Shown here piece by piece: positions 27,262 to 35,720 of a stretch of DNA of 64,000 bases. The translations under genes and the position numbers were made by a program. The first letter of the stretch is position 1; every line of letters begins with the position of its first letter. The stretch comes from Nitrososphaera sp. (GTDB lineage Archaea; Thermoproteota; Nitrososphaeria; Nitrososphaerales; Nitrososphaeraceae), in contig JBDUUL010000012.1 in NCBI GenBank assembly GCA_039938515.1, positions 43,529 through 107,528 on the forward strand, written 5' to 3'. The notes beneath the pieces were generated by a model that worked only from the letters and a program-made list of their open reading frames with translations, had not been told where the DNA came from and searched no databases.

Positions 27262-28179
27262 ATGAGCGCTCCAAATGAACACAACGGCATCCCTCTCTTC
27301 AAATACTGTTGCTCCGGGTGCGGCCATGTCCTCAAAGAAGCCAATGATTATTTCATGCAGCTATTGTCATCGCGCTCTCGCGCCTATTCTTCTATTATGG
27401 AAGAGGAATGTCCCGAGTGCAGGCGTTCTCTTTGCAGGACGCTGGAGCTGAAACTGTCCAAGTCAATGCAGAAAATGGAAACCTTGTTTCAAACAGCGTT
27501 TGAGATGCGTGGGATGCTGTCTGACATACGGGAAATAGACGATTCACTGGTGCAAGCACAAAGCGGCGTTCTGTGCATAATTGGCAATCCAAAGCACGCA
27601 AATGCGTTATTTACACGACTGTGCGTCAAGTCGCTGATGCCTAAAATGCACGGCGGACTTGGATCGGACAGCGCACTTGTCGTCGATGCGGGTAACTGCT
27701 CTGACACATACCTTGCCGTAAATTTTGCCCGGCAGTATGGCTTTGACGTTGAAACCATGCTTCAGAGCATTGTAGTTACCCGGCCGTTTACCATACATCA
27801 ACTGGCCTTTTCAATTACAAGCGAGCTGCCACGCACGGTCACAAGGCATTCTGGCACCAGCGGTAATGTCCGGCTGGCGGCTGTTTCAAACCTCTTTGCG
27901 CTATTCGAACAGGAGCCGCAAATAGATGCGTCGGAGGCAGAAAAACTCGCTGGAGAAATTATAGACTGCATAATCGAAATGGGCAACAAGATATTGGTGA
28001 TTGTGACAATGCACTCCGAATCAATCTACAGTGCGTTGGCCGTCAGGAAATTTACGCGGCGAATCTATCTGTCCAAAAGAGCTGGCAGCCCGTGGCTATC
28101 TGTCAATGTCTGCAGCGCAGAGCAAAGCACCGAGTTCGCTCTTTTAGAAAGAGAACTGTTTACCGTACGGAATCGCTGA
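27262..28179 (+). CDS. Rad51/RadA-like protein with degenerate ATPase motifs
   Basis: 305 residues. The N-terminus has Cys pairs (CCSGCGH and CPECRRSLC), a zinc-ribbon-like module. The core follows the Rad51/RadB order: CIIGNPKHANALF sits where Walker A should be but lacks the GKT; ALVVDAGNCSDTYL matches the strand after it; IVVTRPFTIHQLAFSI matches the Rad51 RAFN segment; and VRLAAVSNLFALFEQ sits at Walker B with Asn for Asp. ATP hydrolysis is therefore unlikely. ATG 27262 follows a TATA-like GGTTATTAC by about 27 nt. It is head-to-head with the PolB unit. Confidence 0.72.
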   Translation: MSAPNEHNGIPLFKYCCSGCGHVLKEANDYFMQLLSSRSRAYSSIMEEECPECRRSLCRTLELKLSKSMQKMETLFQTAFEMRGMLSDIREIDDSLVQAQSGVLCIIGNPKHANALFTRLCVKSLMPKMHGGLGSDSALVVDAGNCSDTYLAVNFARQYGFDVETMLQSIVVTRPFTIHQLAFSITSELPRTVTRHSGTSGNVRLAAVSNLFALFEQEPQIDASEAEKLAGEIIDCIIEMGNKILVIVTMHSESIYSALAVRKFTRRIYLSKRAGSPWLSVNVCSAEQSTEFALLERELFTVRNR

Positions 28180-28245
28180 ACGGCCGAAAAAAATCAAAAG
28201 ATGTTACGGGCGCCAGCCAAAAAGCAGACGCACTAGAACCCCCAG

Positions 28246-28425
28246 CTAGGACTGGTGGATGTTGGCGCGAATCTTGCTCTTCAATGCCTCATTAATGTCC
28301 GACGGCTTCATGCCGTGATCCTCTTGCGCGTGAACCGCACAGGCCCGCAAAATATCGTCCTCGGTTATGCCCTTTGTTTCAAAGCCACAATCAAATCCCA
28401 CATCCCGACACTTGAAGTTGAGCAT
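28246..28425 (-). CDS. DUF1059 family small protein
   Basis: 59 residues with the DUF1059 pattern: an N-terminal FKCRDVGFDCGFE with two Cys, then a helix VHAQEDHG and a short C-terminal helix. The internal ATG at 28425 gives the usual family start; the frame is open for seven more residues upstream. DUF1059 proteins are common small proteins of unknown function in archaea and actinobacteria. Confidence 0.8.
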   Translation of the reverse strand: MLNFKCRDVGFDCGFETKGITEDDILRACAVHAQEDHGMKPSDINEALKSKIRANIHQS

Positions 28426-28494
28426 CAGAACAATTAAGATAAGCAACTAGATAAACATGGTGGCTCGCATGCATGGGAAATAATGTCGCTAGCA

Positions 28495-28503
28495 TTTATA
28501 TTA
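28495..28503 (+). promoter_or_regulatory. TATA box of the TRAM gene
   Basis: TTTATATTA lies 27-35 nt upstream of the ATG at 28530, the expected spacing for a leaderless transcript. Confidence 0.6.
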
Positions 28504-28529
28504 GAAAGACGGATACGCATGACTGCGTT

Positions 28530-28796
28530 ATGTCCTACGGTGAAAGACGTTTTGGCGGAGGCGGCAGCCGCTACGGCGGTGGTGGCTTCGGTCCAAAACC
28601 TGTTGAAGCAGGAAAAGAATACGACGTACAGATCACTGAGACGAGCCGAAAAGGTGACGGAATTGCCCGAGTCCAAGGATTCGTAATTTTTGTAAAGGAT
28701 GGCAAGGTCGGACAGAATACAAAAGTAAAAGTCACTAATGTCGGTGCAAGATTCGCGACAGCTGAGATCGTACAACCATCATCAACACCACAGTAA
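28530..28796 (+). CDS. TRAM domain RNA-binding protein
   Basis: 88 residues. A short Gly/Arg/Tyr-rich N-terminal tail (repeats of GGGG and SRYGGGGFG) precedes a TRAM domain: KEYDVQITETSRKGDGIARVQGFVIFVKDGKVGQ..KVKVTNVGARFATAEIV. Single-TRAM proteins in archaea act as RNA chaperones with a role like bacterial cold-shock proteins. ATG 28530 is chosen from the TATA spacing. The gene is short, and a hairpin plus T-run follows. Confidence 0.93.
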   Translation: MSYGERRFGGGGSRYGGGGFGPKPVEAGKEYDVQITETSRKGDGIARVQGFVIFVKDGKVGQNTKVKVTNVGARFATAEIVQPSSTPQ

Positions 28797-28821
28797 CAAA
28801 AAAGTTACGAACCCAAAAAAA

Positions 28822-28858
28822 TGTGGCAACTCCGAGTTCCACATTCGTTTTTATTATT
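28822..28858 (+). terminator. Hairpin followed by T-rich tract
   Basis: GTGGCAAC and GTTCCAC (within 28822-28843) can pair around a loop of five bases with one bulged C. A T-rich stretch starts at 28848. It lies 26 nt after the TRAM stop and before the end of the convergent rhodanese gene. Confidence 0.5.
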
Positions 28859-28912
28859 ATCCTTCAGTCATTCAAAAATTCCGGAGATGCCTAACTCCGA
28901 ACCTGGAGGTGT

Positions 28913-30139
28913 CTACATCCTTACGGCACAAGAGTTAGGCCCGGCTTCTAGATCCCCGGTGTTGAACTGATCGCAGGGAGATAGCTCCTTGTTAATCCTG
29001 ATAATTATCCTGTAGTTGAGCGGCCTTGGTGGTATGCTTGTCGTTAGCGATTTGACAAACTCGTCCTTGCTCTTGGACAGAAAAGGCACGTTCTTTCTGA
29101 CACCTCCGAGAGTCTCTGATATTGCCTTTCCGTGGCTCAACGTAACCGCCGACGGGTCAAAGTGCGCTGGCAGAATTACCGTATCTTCGGGATATCGTCC
29201 GCCAAAAATTCGCGATTGATACGTTTCGTATAGTTTGGCTGCAAATTCCTCAGTCCTGTCGCGAAGGTCAGGCCTTCCCACAGCGTCCACAAAAAGGGTG
29301 TCGCCTGTAAAAAGGCACAGGACCTTGTTATCAAAATTCAGCTCAAAACACATGCTTCCGTCTGTGTGGCCGGGACTGTGAACCGCAGCAATGTAGCAGG
29401 ACCCGCTTCCGCCAGCAGGCGACAATTCCACCCGGGAGCCATCACTCAAGAGTCGGAAAGGAAGGTTTCCCGCCGGGGCATAGCCCTCAAGGGAACTGAG
29501 ATGACCAGTAGCTCCTGTCTCTGAGCATAATTTGGTTAACCCCGAGACATGGTCGGCATGCATGTGCGTGTCAAGTACGTGAGTTATCTTTAGGTTCTGA
29601 CTTTCCGCCAGCCCCAGAATGCCCTCGGTATTGCACGAAGGATCAATGACCACCGCCGCATTGCTATCCTTCGAAGCTACAAGATATGACATGCAGCCTT
29701 TGGAAACTCGCCTGATTTGCCACACTCTCACCGAGTCGGATCCGGAGATGGGAATCTCGGCAATATCGTAAACCTGGTTCCATGCAGCCATGCCACCTCT
29801 GACGCTCTTGACATTGTAGCCAAGGCTCGACAGGATCTGGGCCGCCATCATTGAACGATTCCCGTGAGCGCAGAGAGTAATCACTTCTTTGTCCTTTGGG
29901 ATCTTGTCCCCAAGCGATTTTTGCATCGCAAACAGCTGGTCAATAGGAATCAGCGGCGTCTGAGTCTGTTTGTCGTACGACAGTCTCCATGCATCGTATT
30001 CCTCCGGCGTCCTGACGTCGAGGACAAAGACGTCATCGCCTCTGTCAAGCATTTCCTTGAGCTTGGAGGCTTCAATCTCAAGACTATTCAGGTTATTTCC
30101 AGAATCCGTCCCGCTTGATAAACCAAATCTTCTTGACAT
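28913..30139 (-). CDS. Rhodanese-metallo-beta-lactamase fusion (persulfide dioxygenase-like)
   Basis: 408 residues. Residues 20-135 are a rhodanese domain with the persulfide-forming Cys in LCAHGNRS (C90). Residues 145-400 are a metallo-beta-lactamase fold with THMHADH, HSPGHTDGS and FTGDTLFVDAVGRPDLR, the signature of ETHE1-type persulfide dioxygenases. It probably handles sulfane sulfur, oxidising glutathione-like or protein persulfide to sulfite. The domain order (rhodanese first) is one of several known. It stands alone. Confidence 0.9.
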   Translation of the reverse strand: MSRRFGLSSGTDSGNNLNSLEIEASKLKEMLDRGDDVFVLDVRTPEEYDAWRLSYDKQTQTPLIPIDQLFAMQKSLGDKIPKDKEVITLCAHGNRSMMAAQILSSLGYNVKSVRGGMAAWNQVYDIAEIPISGSDSVRVWQIRRVSKGCMSYLVASKDSNAAVVIDPSCNTEGILGLAESQNLKITHVLDTHMHADHVSGLTKLCSETGATGHLSSLEGYAPAGNLPFRLLSDGSRVELSPAGGSGSCYIAAVHSPGHTDGSMCFELNFDNKVLCLFTGDTLFVDAVGRPDLRDRTEEFAAKLYETYQSRIFGGRYPEDTVILPAHFDPSAVTLSHGKAISETLGGVRKNVPFLSKSKDEFVKSLTTSIPPRPLNYRIIIRINKELSPCDQFNTGDLEAGPNSCAVRM

Positions 30140-30229
30140 GTGCTGACTTTACCAGCTGGGCAGACCGCTTATTTAGCTATCTGGAGCCGGAACCGTCATG
30201 AGAGCGTCCGTGATTGGCTGGTTCGTGCG

Positions 30230-30598
30230 TTACTTTGCCTTCTTGTCCTCTTCCATTATTCCGAAAACATTACCTTCGGGATCCTGGAAGGTCGCAAACC
30301 ATCCAACCTTGGGAATAGCCGACTTTGGCATCAAAATCTTGCCCCCTTTTGCCTCTATCTTTTTTGAGACCTTGTCTACAGACGACACCTCAATGGTATT
30401 CATGTTGGGCATTGCACCCTCGCCTTTCTTGGAGAGACCCCCGTTTATCCCTCGCTCCTTTTTGGGCCCTGTCTTTATCATCCAATATTCCATCGGCCCG
30501 TCCCACTTTTCGAATTCCCATCCAAAGATACCCTCGTAGAACTTGATCGCCCGCTTTGGGTCATCCGCTGATATGTCAAAGTGACTAGGTCGGTTCAT
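30230..30598 (-). CDS. VOC family (glyoxalase/dioxygenase fold) protein
   Basis: 122 residues with the vicinal-oxygen-chelate pattern: HFDISADDPKRAIKFYEGIFGWEFEKW at the N-terminus and FQDPEGNVFGIME at the C-terminus. The His and the C-terminal Glu are candidate metal ligands. Single-domain VOC proteins of this kind have diverse or unknown substrates. It is upstream of the rhodanese gene on the same strand, about 90 nt away. Confidence 0.85.
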   Translation of the reverse strand: MNRPSHFDISADDPKRAIKFYEGIFGWEFEKWDGPMEYWMIKTGPKKERGINGGLSKKGEGAMPNMNTIEVSSVDKVSKKIEAKGGKILMPKSAIPKVGWFATFQDPEGNVFGIMEEDKKAK

Positions 30599-30705
30599 CG
30601 ACTAACATTGAGCCGTCTTTCTAATATCGTTATTGCTACCGACACTATCAATTTCTGATTCCGGGCTGCACTCAGGTGGACGCTCCGCAGGACTTTTCCT
30701 GTTGA

Positions 30706-30933
30706 CTAGACTTTGTATTTCATCAGTTCACCGTAGGTTATGTTAAGCGTGACTTCGCTTCCGTCAAACCCTTCCACGCACGACTTGGGGACGTTGTATT
30801 CCCTGCTTGACCCCTGCAAAATTACGAACGTGTCGCCCGACTCTGAAATGATGTTGCCGACGTCTGCCCTGTCGCTTGATCTTACGTTCTTGTGTATCAC
30901 CCTTTCCCAGTTCAGGATTACTGGTTCAGACAT
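30706..30933 (-). CDS. Small PRC-barrel-like protein
   Basis: 75 residues. The sequence is beta-rich: VIHKNVRSSDRADVGNI, then TFVILQGSSREYNVPKSCVEGFDGSEVTLNITYGEL. This is the layout of PRC-barrel/DUF2171-type small domains in thaumarchaea. ATG 30933 is chosen because a TATA element (30949-30958) lies about 20 nt upstream; the frame is open further up. The role is unknown; RNA or ribosome-associated functions are known for the fold. Confidence 0.7.
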   Translation of the reverse strand: MSEPVILNWERVIHKNVRSSDRADVGNIISESGDTFVILQGSSREYNVPKSCVEGFDGSEVTLNITYGELMKYKV

Positions 30934-30948
30934 TTTACACCAAATTTT

Positions 30949-30958
30949 CATATATCTG
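30949..30958 (-). promoter_or_regulatory. TATA box of the PRC-barrel-like gene
   Basis: Plus-strand catatatctg reads CAGATATATG on the minus strand, about 16-25 nt upstream of the ATG at 30933. Confidence 0.5.
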
Positions 30959-31108
30959 TCCAAATATTTAACCATTTTTGGATATCAGGCAGACAGTATC
31001 AATAAATTGGAAGAACTATATCATTAATGCTTAAATTGTTGCTAAAAAGTGCCTACAGTCGCAGCCAGATAAAATTAAAGGAAAAAGATATTCGGCGTTC
31101 CAGCGCTA

Positions 31109-31360
31109 TCAGGTCATCAGATCCAGAGCCATTCGCAGCTCGCGGATCTCCTGCTCAATAGCAGCCTTGTCTAACGGATCGCTGGCATACTTTAGCAGGC
31201 GTTCGCAGGCTTCCAGCTGCGCCATGATAAGGTCCTTCTTATCCATGCACAAGGCGTGAGACTCACTTCGGAAAGAATACGTCACCCTCTTGGTGCTGTC
31301 TCTTGATCGATAAGTCTTCGCCACGACGGGCACCTCATATTCGGCCTCGTCAATATTCAT
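31109..31360 (-). CDS. Small hypothetical protein
   Basis: 83 residues. The N-terminal half is charged and beta-like (YEVPVVAKTYRSRDSTKRVTYSFRSES) and the C-terminal half is a helical hairpin (QLEACERLLKYASDPLDKAAIEQEIRELRMAL). ATG 31360 lies about 25-30 nt after a TATA-like CGTATATAGT near 31383-31392. No family is recognised. Confidence 0.65.
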   Translation of the reverse strand: MNIDEAEYEVPVVAKTYRSRDSTKRVTYSFRSESHALCMDKKDLIMAQLEACERLLKYASDPLDKAAIEQEIRELRMALDLMT

Positions 31361-31510
31361 AACAATTCCTTTTGCGCAGTTCAACTATATACGCTTACGG
31401 GTGCTATAGAGATCCTAGCACTGGTTCGGGGCATGCAACCACGAGCGTGTCAGGACGCGCAGCGGCTGGACATCCTGCCAGAGAATCGCACTCGTATCGT
31501 GATACAAAAT

Positions 31511-31519
31511 TCTATATAG
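31511..31519 (+). promoter_or_regulatory. TATA box of the 103-residue gene
   Basis: TCTATATAG lies 26-34 nt upstream of the ATG at 31545. Confidence 0.55.
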
Positions 31520-31544
31520 ATATGCCGGCTGCTCTATTTGCAGC

Positions 31545-31856
31545 ATGGCTCGAAAAAAGGAAGTCCGCAATTTAACCGGCAGCCGGGCCGAGGACGAAAA
31601 GGCTATCCTTGAATTCCTGCGGACAAAGGGGGTTCCTTATTCTGAACCGAGGCTCATACACGAGCTATTTGGAGTAAAGGAGGAAGACGAGGAAATTCCC
31701 ATATCACCAGACGAGCTTGCAAGCCTTCGCCGAATCAAGGAGATCCTGAGGCAGCTAGTGAAGGAAAAGAAAATCTTTGCCGCCAACCTGGAGGACGCAG
31801 ATACAAAGGAGCAGGTTATCCATTACTCTGCCAAGGGATGGTTTGCAACCCCGTAG
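31545..31856 (+). CDS. Hypothetical acidic protein, possibly winged-helix
   Basis: 103 residues, Glu/Lys-rich, helical. EDEKAILEFLRTKGVPYSEPRLIHELFG followed by LRRIKEILRQLVKEKKIFAANLE, then a beta-like VIHYSAKGWF, is the order of a small winged-helix domain, but no diagnostic match is seen. It stops four bases before the end of the convergent TrmB-like gene. Confidence 0.65.
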   Translation: MARKKEVRNLTGSRAEDEKAILEFLRTKGVPYSEPRLIHELFGVKEEDEEIPISPDELASLRRIKEILRQLVKEKKIFAANLEDADTKEQVIHYSAKGWFATP

Positions 31857-31859
31857 CTT

Positions 31860-32774
31860 CTAAGAAATTCTTTCAAACAGATAGAGGAGCGTCGAGACCA
31901 TTACCTCGCTGTTTGTATAAATTCCGGAGATTTCCCTGCCGCCTCCAGAGTTCTTGTCAATGATAAAAAGCACCGCCTCATGGTCGATGATGATAAAGCT
32001 TGCGGGGGACGGGTCGATTATCGTTTGCAAGTGAAGGTTGGCCATTACGTCACAGTCGCCTTCGCTGTCAGCAAATGATCTATTGCTGGACGTTTTTATC
32101 CTTACCTCGCCACCTGCTCTTGAAACCGAGTCGGCCAGCTCGATGATGCCTTCGTGGTAAAACTTGGCTAGAATCCTGTCGCTGAGAAACATCGTGAGGG
32201 TCCTTGCGGGTTTTGAGAACATCTTTGACGCCCTTGCAAGAATGACGTTTTCGCCCGAGAGCACCTGGTACGTGTCCTCGGAAGCCTCCCTGGTTGCACA
32301 CTTTGCAATCTGATCGAGTTTGTTCTTGCAGTCCAGTTTTCTTTCCGCCACTTCCCTCAGCGCGCTTGTCTTTGCCTGAACAAGATAGTCAATCACCTCA
32401 TCGTATGGAAGAGAATAGTACTTTTGAGGCTTTGAGAAAGTCGAGTATACAATTCCTTTTGAGAGGAGCGTAGAAATGTAGTGGTACGTGTCAGTTCTCT
32501 GAATTCTGGTATGCCTCGCAATATCACTGGCGGTACTGCTGCCGTTGGACATCAGGTAGAGAAGGATTCTTGCCTCGTTGGCACTCAGATCCAGCTTTTT
32601 GAGCTCAGATACCAGCTCCCCCTCCAGTCTCAGGCGCATATCGTCCATTGAGGTGACCAAGTCAGAATCCCGTCTAAGCTGGCCGTGGCCCGCTTCCGAT
32701 CCATCAGCTTCGACAGATCCCAGGCTGTTAGCCCTGTTCAATTGCTCTGTATCCGAGGTTCCTGATGGTGCCAT
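31860..32774 (-). CDS. TrmB-like transcriptional regulator
   Basis: 304 residues. After a disordered N-terminus (about 55 residues) comes a winged helix: LDLSANEARILLYLMSNGSSTASDIARHTRIQRTDTYHYISTLLSKGIV. A linker helix follows, then a C-terminal TrmB-type/PLD-like domain with a hydrophobic IIDHEAVLFIID strand. TrmB proteins are usually sugar- or metabolite-responsive. It is divergent from the archaellin gene with 185 nt between starts, so it may control motility; that is inferred from position. Confidence 0.8.
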   Translation of the reverse strand: MAPSGTSDTEQLNRANSLGSVEADGSEAGHGQLRRDSDLVTSMDDMRLRLEGELVSELKKLDLSANEARILLYLMSNGSSTASDIARHTRIQRTDTYHYISTLLSKGIVYSTFSKPQKYYSLPYDEVIDYLVQAKTSALREVAERKLDCKNKLDQIAKCATREASEDTYQVLSGENVILARASKMFSKPARTLTMFLSDRILAKFYHEGIIELADSVSRAGGEVRIKTSSNRSFADSEGDCDVMANLHLQTIIDPSPASFIIIDHEAVLFIIDKNSGGGREISGIYTNSEVMVSTLLYLFERIS

Positions 32775-32910
32775 CTGGCCTGTACTACATCCTTCCTTTA
32801 GAGTCTCAATAGTTCAACAATCGTCCGTGGGGCATTGTTACATACAGCTCAGGTGCCAGTGCCAAAAGCAGCTTCTATTTTTCGTTCTTAGACGAATCGG
32901 CGAGGGGTTT

Positions 32911-32919
32911 GTTATACGT
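32911..32919 (+). promoter_or_regulatory. TATA-like element of the archaellin gene
   Basis: GTTATACGT lies about 41-49 nt upstream of the ATG at 32960, which would leave a leader of about 15-20 nt. Confidence 0.45.
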
Positions 32920-32959
32920 ACACCAGCCTATATCGACACCACAGAATACCACGGCTAAG

Positions 32960-33658
32960 ATGGAAAATACAGTTCCATACAAGAAAGGAAATCGAAACCA
33001 CAGACGCGGTGTCATAGGGATCGAGTCGGCTATAGTACTGATTGCGTTCGTTATTGTAGCTGCCGCCCTCTCATTCGTCGTCTTGAACATGGGTTTCAGC
33101 ACAACACAAAAAGCCAAGACTACAATCGGTCAGGGTCTTGATACCTCAAGCAGTGCACTTGAAGTCGGCGGAACGGTAAGCGGTCACCTAAACGGTACTG
33201 CAGCAGCTCTTGACGTAATCACCATTCCACTCAAGGTGGCTTCAGGCAGTACCAGCGTCGACCTACAAAAGAACCTCACTTCAGTCAAGTATTTCACAAC
33301 TAAGGTCAACTACGACAACATCTACAAGGGCACTATACAGGCAAACACATACAGTAACATCAAAGACGCCTTGGACGGTGCAGTAACTGCTAACCTCATC
33401 AACGTGAGCCCGCTCGCCTCGTCTACTCCAGGCAACCCGACGAACACTACGGCATTCGTCTATTGGACCGTCAACAACAACCAGAACACAGTCCTTGATC
33501 ACACCGAAACAGCCGTCCTAGCAATCGTATTCAGGGCAGCTGACAGGCCAGCACAGCTTGACCAAATAACAGCCGAAGTAGCACCGAGCGTTGGTCCACC
33601 GATGACCGTAGAAAGAACCCTACCCACGCTGACAAACACATACCAAGACCTGACGTAA
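32960..33658 (+). CDS. arlB: Archaellin (archaellum filament protein)
   Basis: 232 residues. The class III signal peptide is short and basic, ending in NRNHRRG, followed directly by the hydrophobic helix VIGIESAIVLIAFVIVAAAL. The prearchaellin peptidase would cut after RRG. The rest is a Thr/Asn/Val-rich beta domain with several NxT/S sites for N-glycosylation. The ATG at 32960 gives a normal leader peptide. Only one archaellin gene is present. It is the first gene of the cluster; a T-run follows, so a short, abundant transcript is likely. No prepilin peptidase gene is in the window. Confidence 0.95.
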   Translation: MENTVPYKKGNRNHRRGVIGIESAIVLIAFVIVAAALSFVVLNMGFSTTQKAKTTIGQGLDTSSSALEVGGTVSGHLNGTAAALDVITIPLKVASGSTSVDLQKNLTSVKYFTTKVNYDNIYKGTIQANTYSNIKDALDGAVTANLINVSPLASSTPGNPTNTTAFVYWTVNNNQNTVLDHTETAVLAIVFRAADRPAQLDQITAEVAPSVGPPMTVERTLPTLTNTYQDLT

Positions 33659-33660
33659 GA

Positions 33661-33702
33661 GGTCATTTTTTTTGAACCTCAAGCCTACTTTTTTTTTAAA
33701 TT
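33661..33702 (+). terminator. T-rich terminator after the archaellin gene
   Basis: Two T-runs of eight and nine (about 33664-33671 and 33688-33696) follow the arlB stop. This is typical of archaeal U-rich termination. It overlaps the possible 5' end of the next frame. Confidence 0.55.
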
Positions 33703-35234
33703 TTTCTAATCTAAAGAATTTTTCAATATTAAAGACTCGCGCCATCCTTGCGAGCGCGGGTACGGCCGCTTACTATGGGATCACTTACGTGGTGTCTCCT
33801 GATACACTGCTAAGGTTTAATCTCAATAGTCTTTTCACTCATCCGGTTCTCATTGCTCCTCCAGTCGTTGCAGGTGCCGGTGTCATGATGCCCAAGTTTA
33901 TCAGAAAGCCTAACTTTGGCAAGCGCCCTGGTGAACCCGCGTCAAGCAAGGCCGCCAGTAATTCAGACAATGTGCCTACTGAACTGGTCCAGCCAAGCCC
34001 GCAGCTAGACACCTCGGCCAATAGTGCCCAGACAAATCCTGCCCTGACAGGAACTATCCAGCAGGCCATGACGGCTCCGGCCGCGGCTCCTCCTGAGGCC
34101 CCCACAAATCCTGCTCCCTCCTCTGGAGTCGAGGCGGTCCAGCAGCATGTTGACGATACAAAGGTGTCAGAGATGGTAGAGAAAAAGCTGGGACCAGTAA
34201 GTGACGAGCTGAATTCCATGAAGTCTGAATTTGCGTCGTTCAGAAAAGATATTGACGAGCTCAAAGGCGGAGTTAAGGAAATCACTTCGAGCTTTGAGAA
34301 CTCGTTAGTCGAGCTCAAAGCCTTTCAGGCCGAAATGGTCAACCCGATAAATTTTATGCGCAAATATTTTGAGACGATGGACATAAAATCCCTTTCCGAT
34401 CCTACAAATGTAATCAGGACTATAGACCAGGCTACTGCCGCACAGGCGGCAGGCACTTCGGAAACTGCCAGTTCTCAGTCCCTGGGAGAGAAGCACCCGC
34501 CACCAAAGAAGCAGACCAGCGAGCCCGCAGAAAAGGTTTCAGCGCCGCCAAGGACGACTCCGGATAGCACAGAATATGATAGCCAAGAAATGGACAGTTC
34601 CGAGGAGTTTCCGGAAGAGGCACATTATGCGCGGGAGCGCCGGAACTCCGATGGTTATGCCGACCAGCGTGGGCGGCGGGAAAGTCATTATGACAACCGA
34701 GAGTACGCAGATCAGCTCAATTTCGGCAGGAAGGGCATTCGTAATAACCAAGACCATAATGGAGAGAGGTTTGGCATGAGAAGATTCTCCTCAGAAGATA
34801 TCCCGTTTGGCAACGGTCGTCAGCAAAGCCGAGGCATTCCTTCAACCGGCCGCAATCCAGATTTTGCACCGCACGATTTCATCAAGAGTTCGCTTGAACG
34901 CGGCCTGACTCCTGGAAAAATAATGTCGATAGTAGGAATCGTGGATGAGGTCTTGGCAACCATGGGGCCGGACGGCGTCGACCTTATTGTCGAGCAGTAC
35001 CGCAACATGGGACTCCAGCCAGAAGAAGAGCGGCTAATCTACGGCGTCCTGAAAATGTTAAACGAATCAAAAATCCTGACCGACGACATTATTGCAATGC
35101 TCTACCGGTTCGGCCAGGTTCTTGGGATTAATGACGAAGAAGCCGAGTTGCAGTACACCCGGCTGATTGCCAACAGGCGAAACCGCAAGGCACTTGCAAG
35201 CAGAGGAGGCAAACTAGGAGAGAGAGCTGCCTAA
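33672..35234 (+). CDS. arlCDE: Archaellum accessory protein, ArlC/D/E fusion
   Basis: Up to 520 residues. The N-terminal 75 residues carry two hydrophobic stretches; the middle (about 150-245) is a coiled coil (MVEKKLGPVSDELNSMKSEFASFRKDIDEL) like ArlC. A charged, low-complexity linker (265-400, with GRRESHYDNREY) leads to a C-terminal ArlD/E-type domain (about 410-505) with LTPGKIMSIVGIVDEVLATMG and LIYGVLKMLNESKIL. These proteins form the cytosolic ring linking motor to chemotaxis. The true start is uncertain: TTG 33672 lies in the T-rich terminator, while GTG 33789 and ATG 33885 are alternatives. Confidence 0.78.
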   Translation: MNLKPTFFLNFSNLKNFSILKTRAILASAGTAAYYGITYVVSPDTLLRFNLNSLFTHPVLIAPPVVAGAGVMMPKFIRKPNFGKRPGEPASSKAASNSDNVPTELVQPSPQLDTSANSAQTNPALTGTIQQAMTAPAAAPPEAPTNPAPSSGVEAVQQHVDDTKVSEMVEKKLGPVSDELNSMKSEFASFRKDIDELKGGVKEITSSFENSLVELKAFQAEMVNPINFMRKYFETMDIKSLSDPTNVIRTIDQATAAQAAGTSETASSQSLGEKHPPPKKQTSEPAEKVSAPPRTTPDSTEYDSQEMDSSEEFPEEAHYARERRNSDGYADQRGRRESHYDNREYADQLNFGRKGIRNNQDHNGERFGMRRFSSEDIPFGNGRQQSRGIPSTGRNPDFAPHDFIKSSLERGLTPGKIMSIVGIVDEVLATMGPDGVDLIVEQYRNMGLQPEEERLIYGVLKMLNESKILTDDIIAMLYRFGQVLGINDEEAELQYTRLIANRRNRKALASRGGKLGERAA

Positions 35235-35705
35235 ATGGGAGCATTTATCATAAGCGAGGGCATTGTCCTGATTGCCTCGGTAATTATTGCCGCGGGATTT
35301 TCTGCAGTCGTACTAAACCAGATGGGCATATTCCACTCGGCTCTTTCCTCTACAAGCGCCACCGAAAGAGACATCACGCTTACCAAAGTCAAAATAATCT
35401 ACGCCTCGAATTCCTCATCAACCCAGGTAAATATGTGGGTAAAAAACATCGGCTCAACGCCCATCAAGGGCCTTGACAAGGTCGACGTGTTTTTCGGCAC
35501 CATCGACGATGTGGAGCGCATTCCGTACAATGCGGGGAGCAGCCCGACCTGGGTATATTCGTCGCCTGTGACCGTCTGGCAAATCAAGGACACGCTGCAA
35601 ATGAACCTTACCAGCAGCTTTGCACTTCAAAAGGACACGGCATACACAATTCGCATTTCGGCACCAAATGGGGTTTCAGACGAGTATATCTTCTCGATAT
35701 CTTAG
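35235..35705 (+). CDS. arlG: Archaellum stator protein ArlG
   Basis: 156 residues. An N-terminal hydrophobic helix (residues 3-28, IISEGIVLIASVIIAAGF) lacks the class III cleavage site and is followed by a beta-sandwich of archaellin-like fold outside the membrane. ArlG forms the stator filament capped by ArlF. The start immediately follows the stop of the previous gene. The G versus F assignment rests on order and pattern. Confidence 0.8.
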   Translation: MGAFIISEGIVLIASVIIAAGFSAVVLNQMGIFHSALSSTSATERDITLTKVKIIYASNSSSTQVNMWVKNIGSTPIKGLDKVDVFFGTIDDVERIPYNAGSSPTWVYSSPVTVWQIKDTLQMNLTSSFALQKDTAYTIRISAPNGVSDEYIFSIS

Positions 35706-35720
35706 AGGAGCGAGGTTCGA

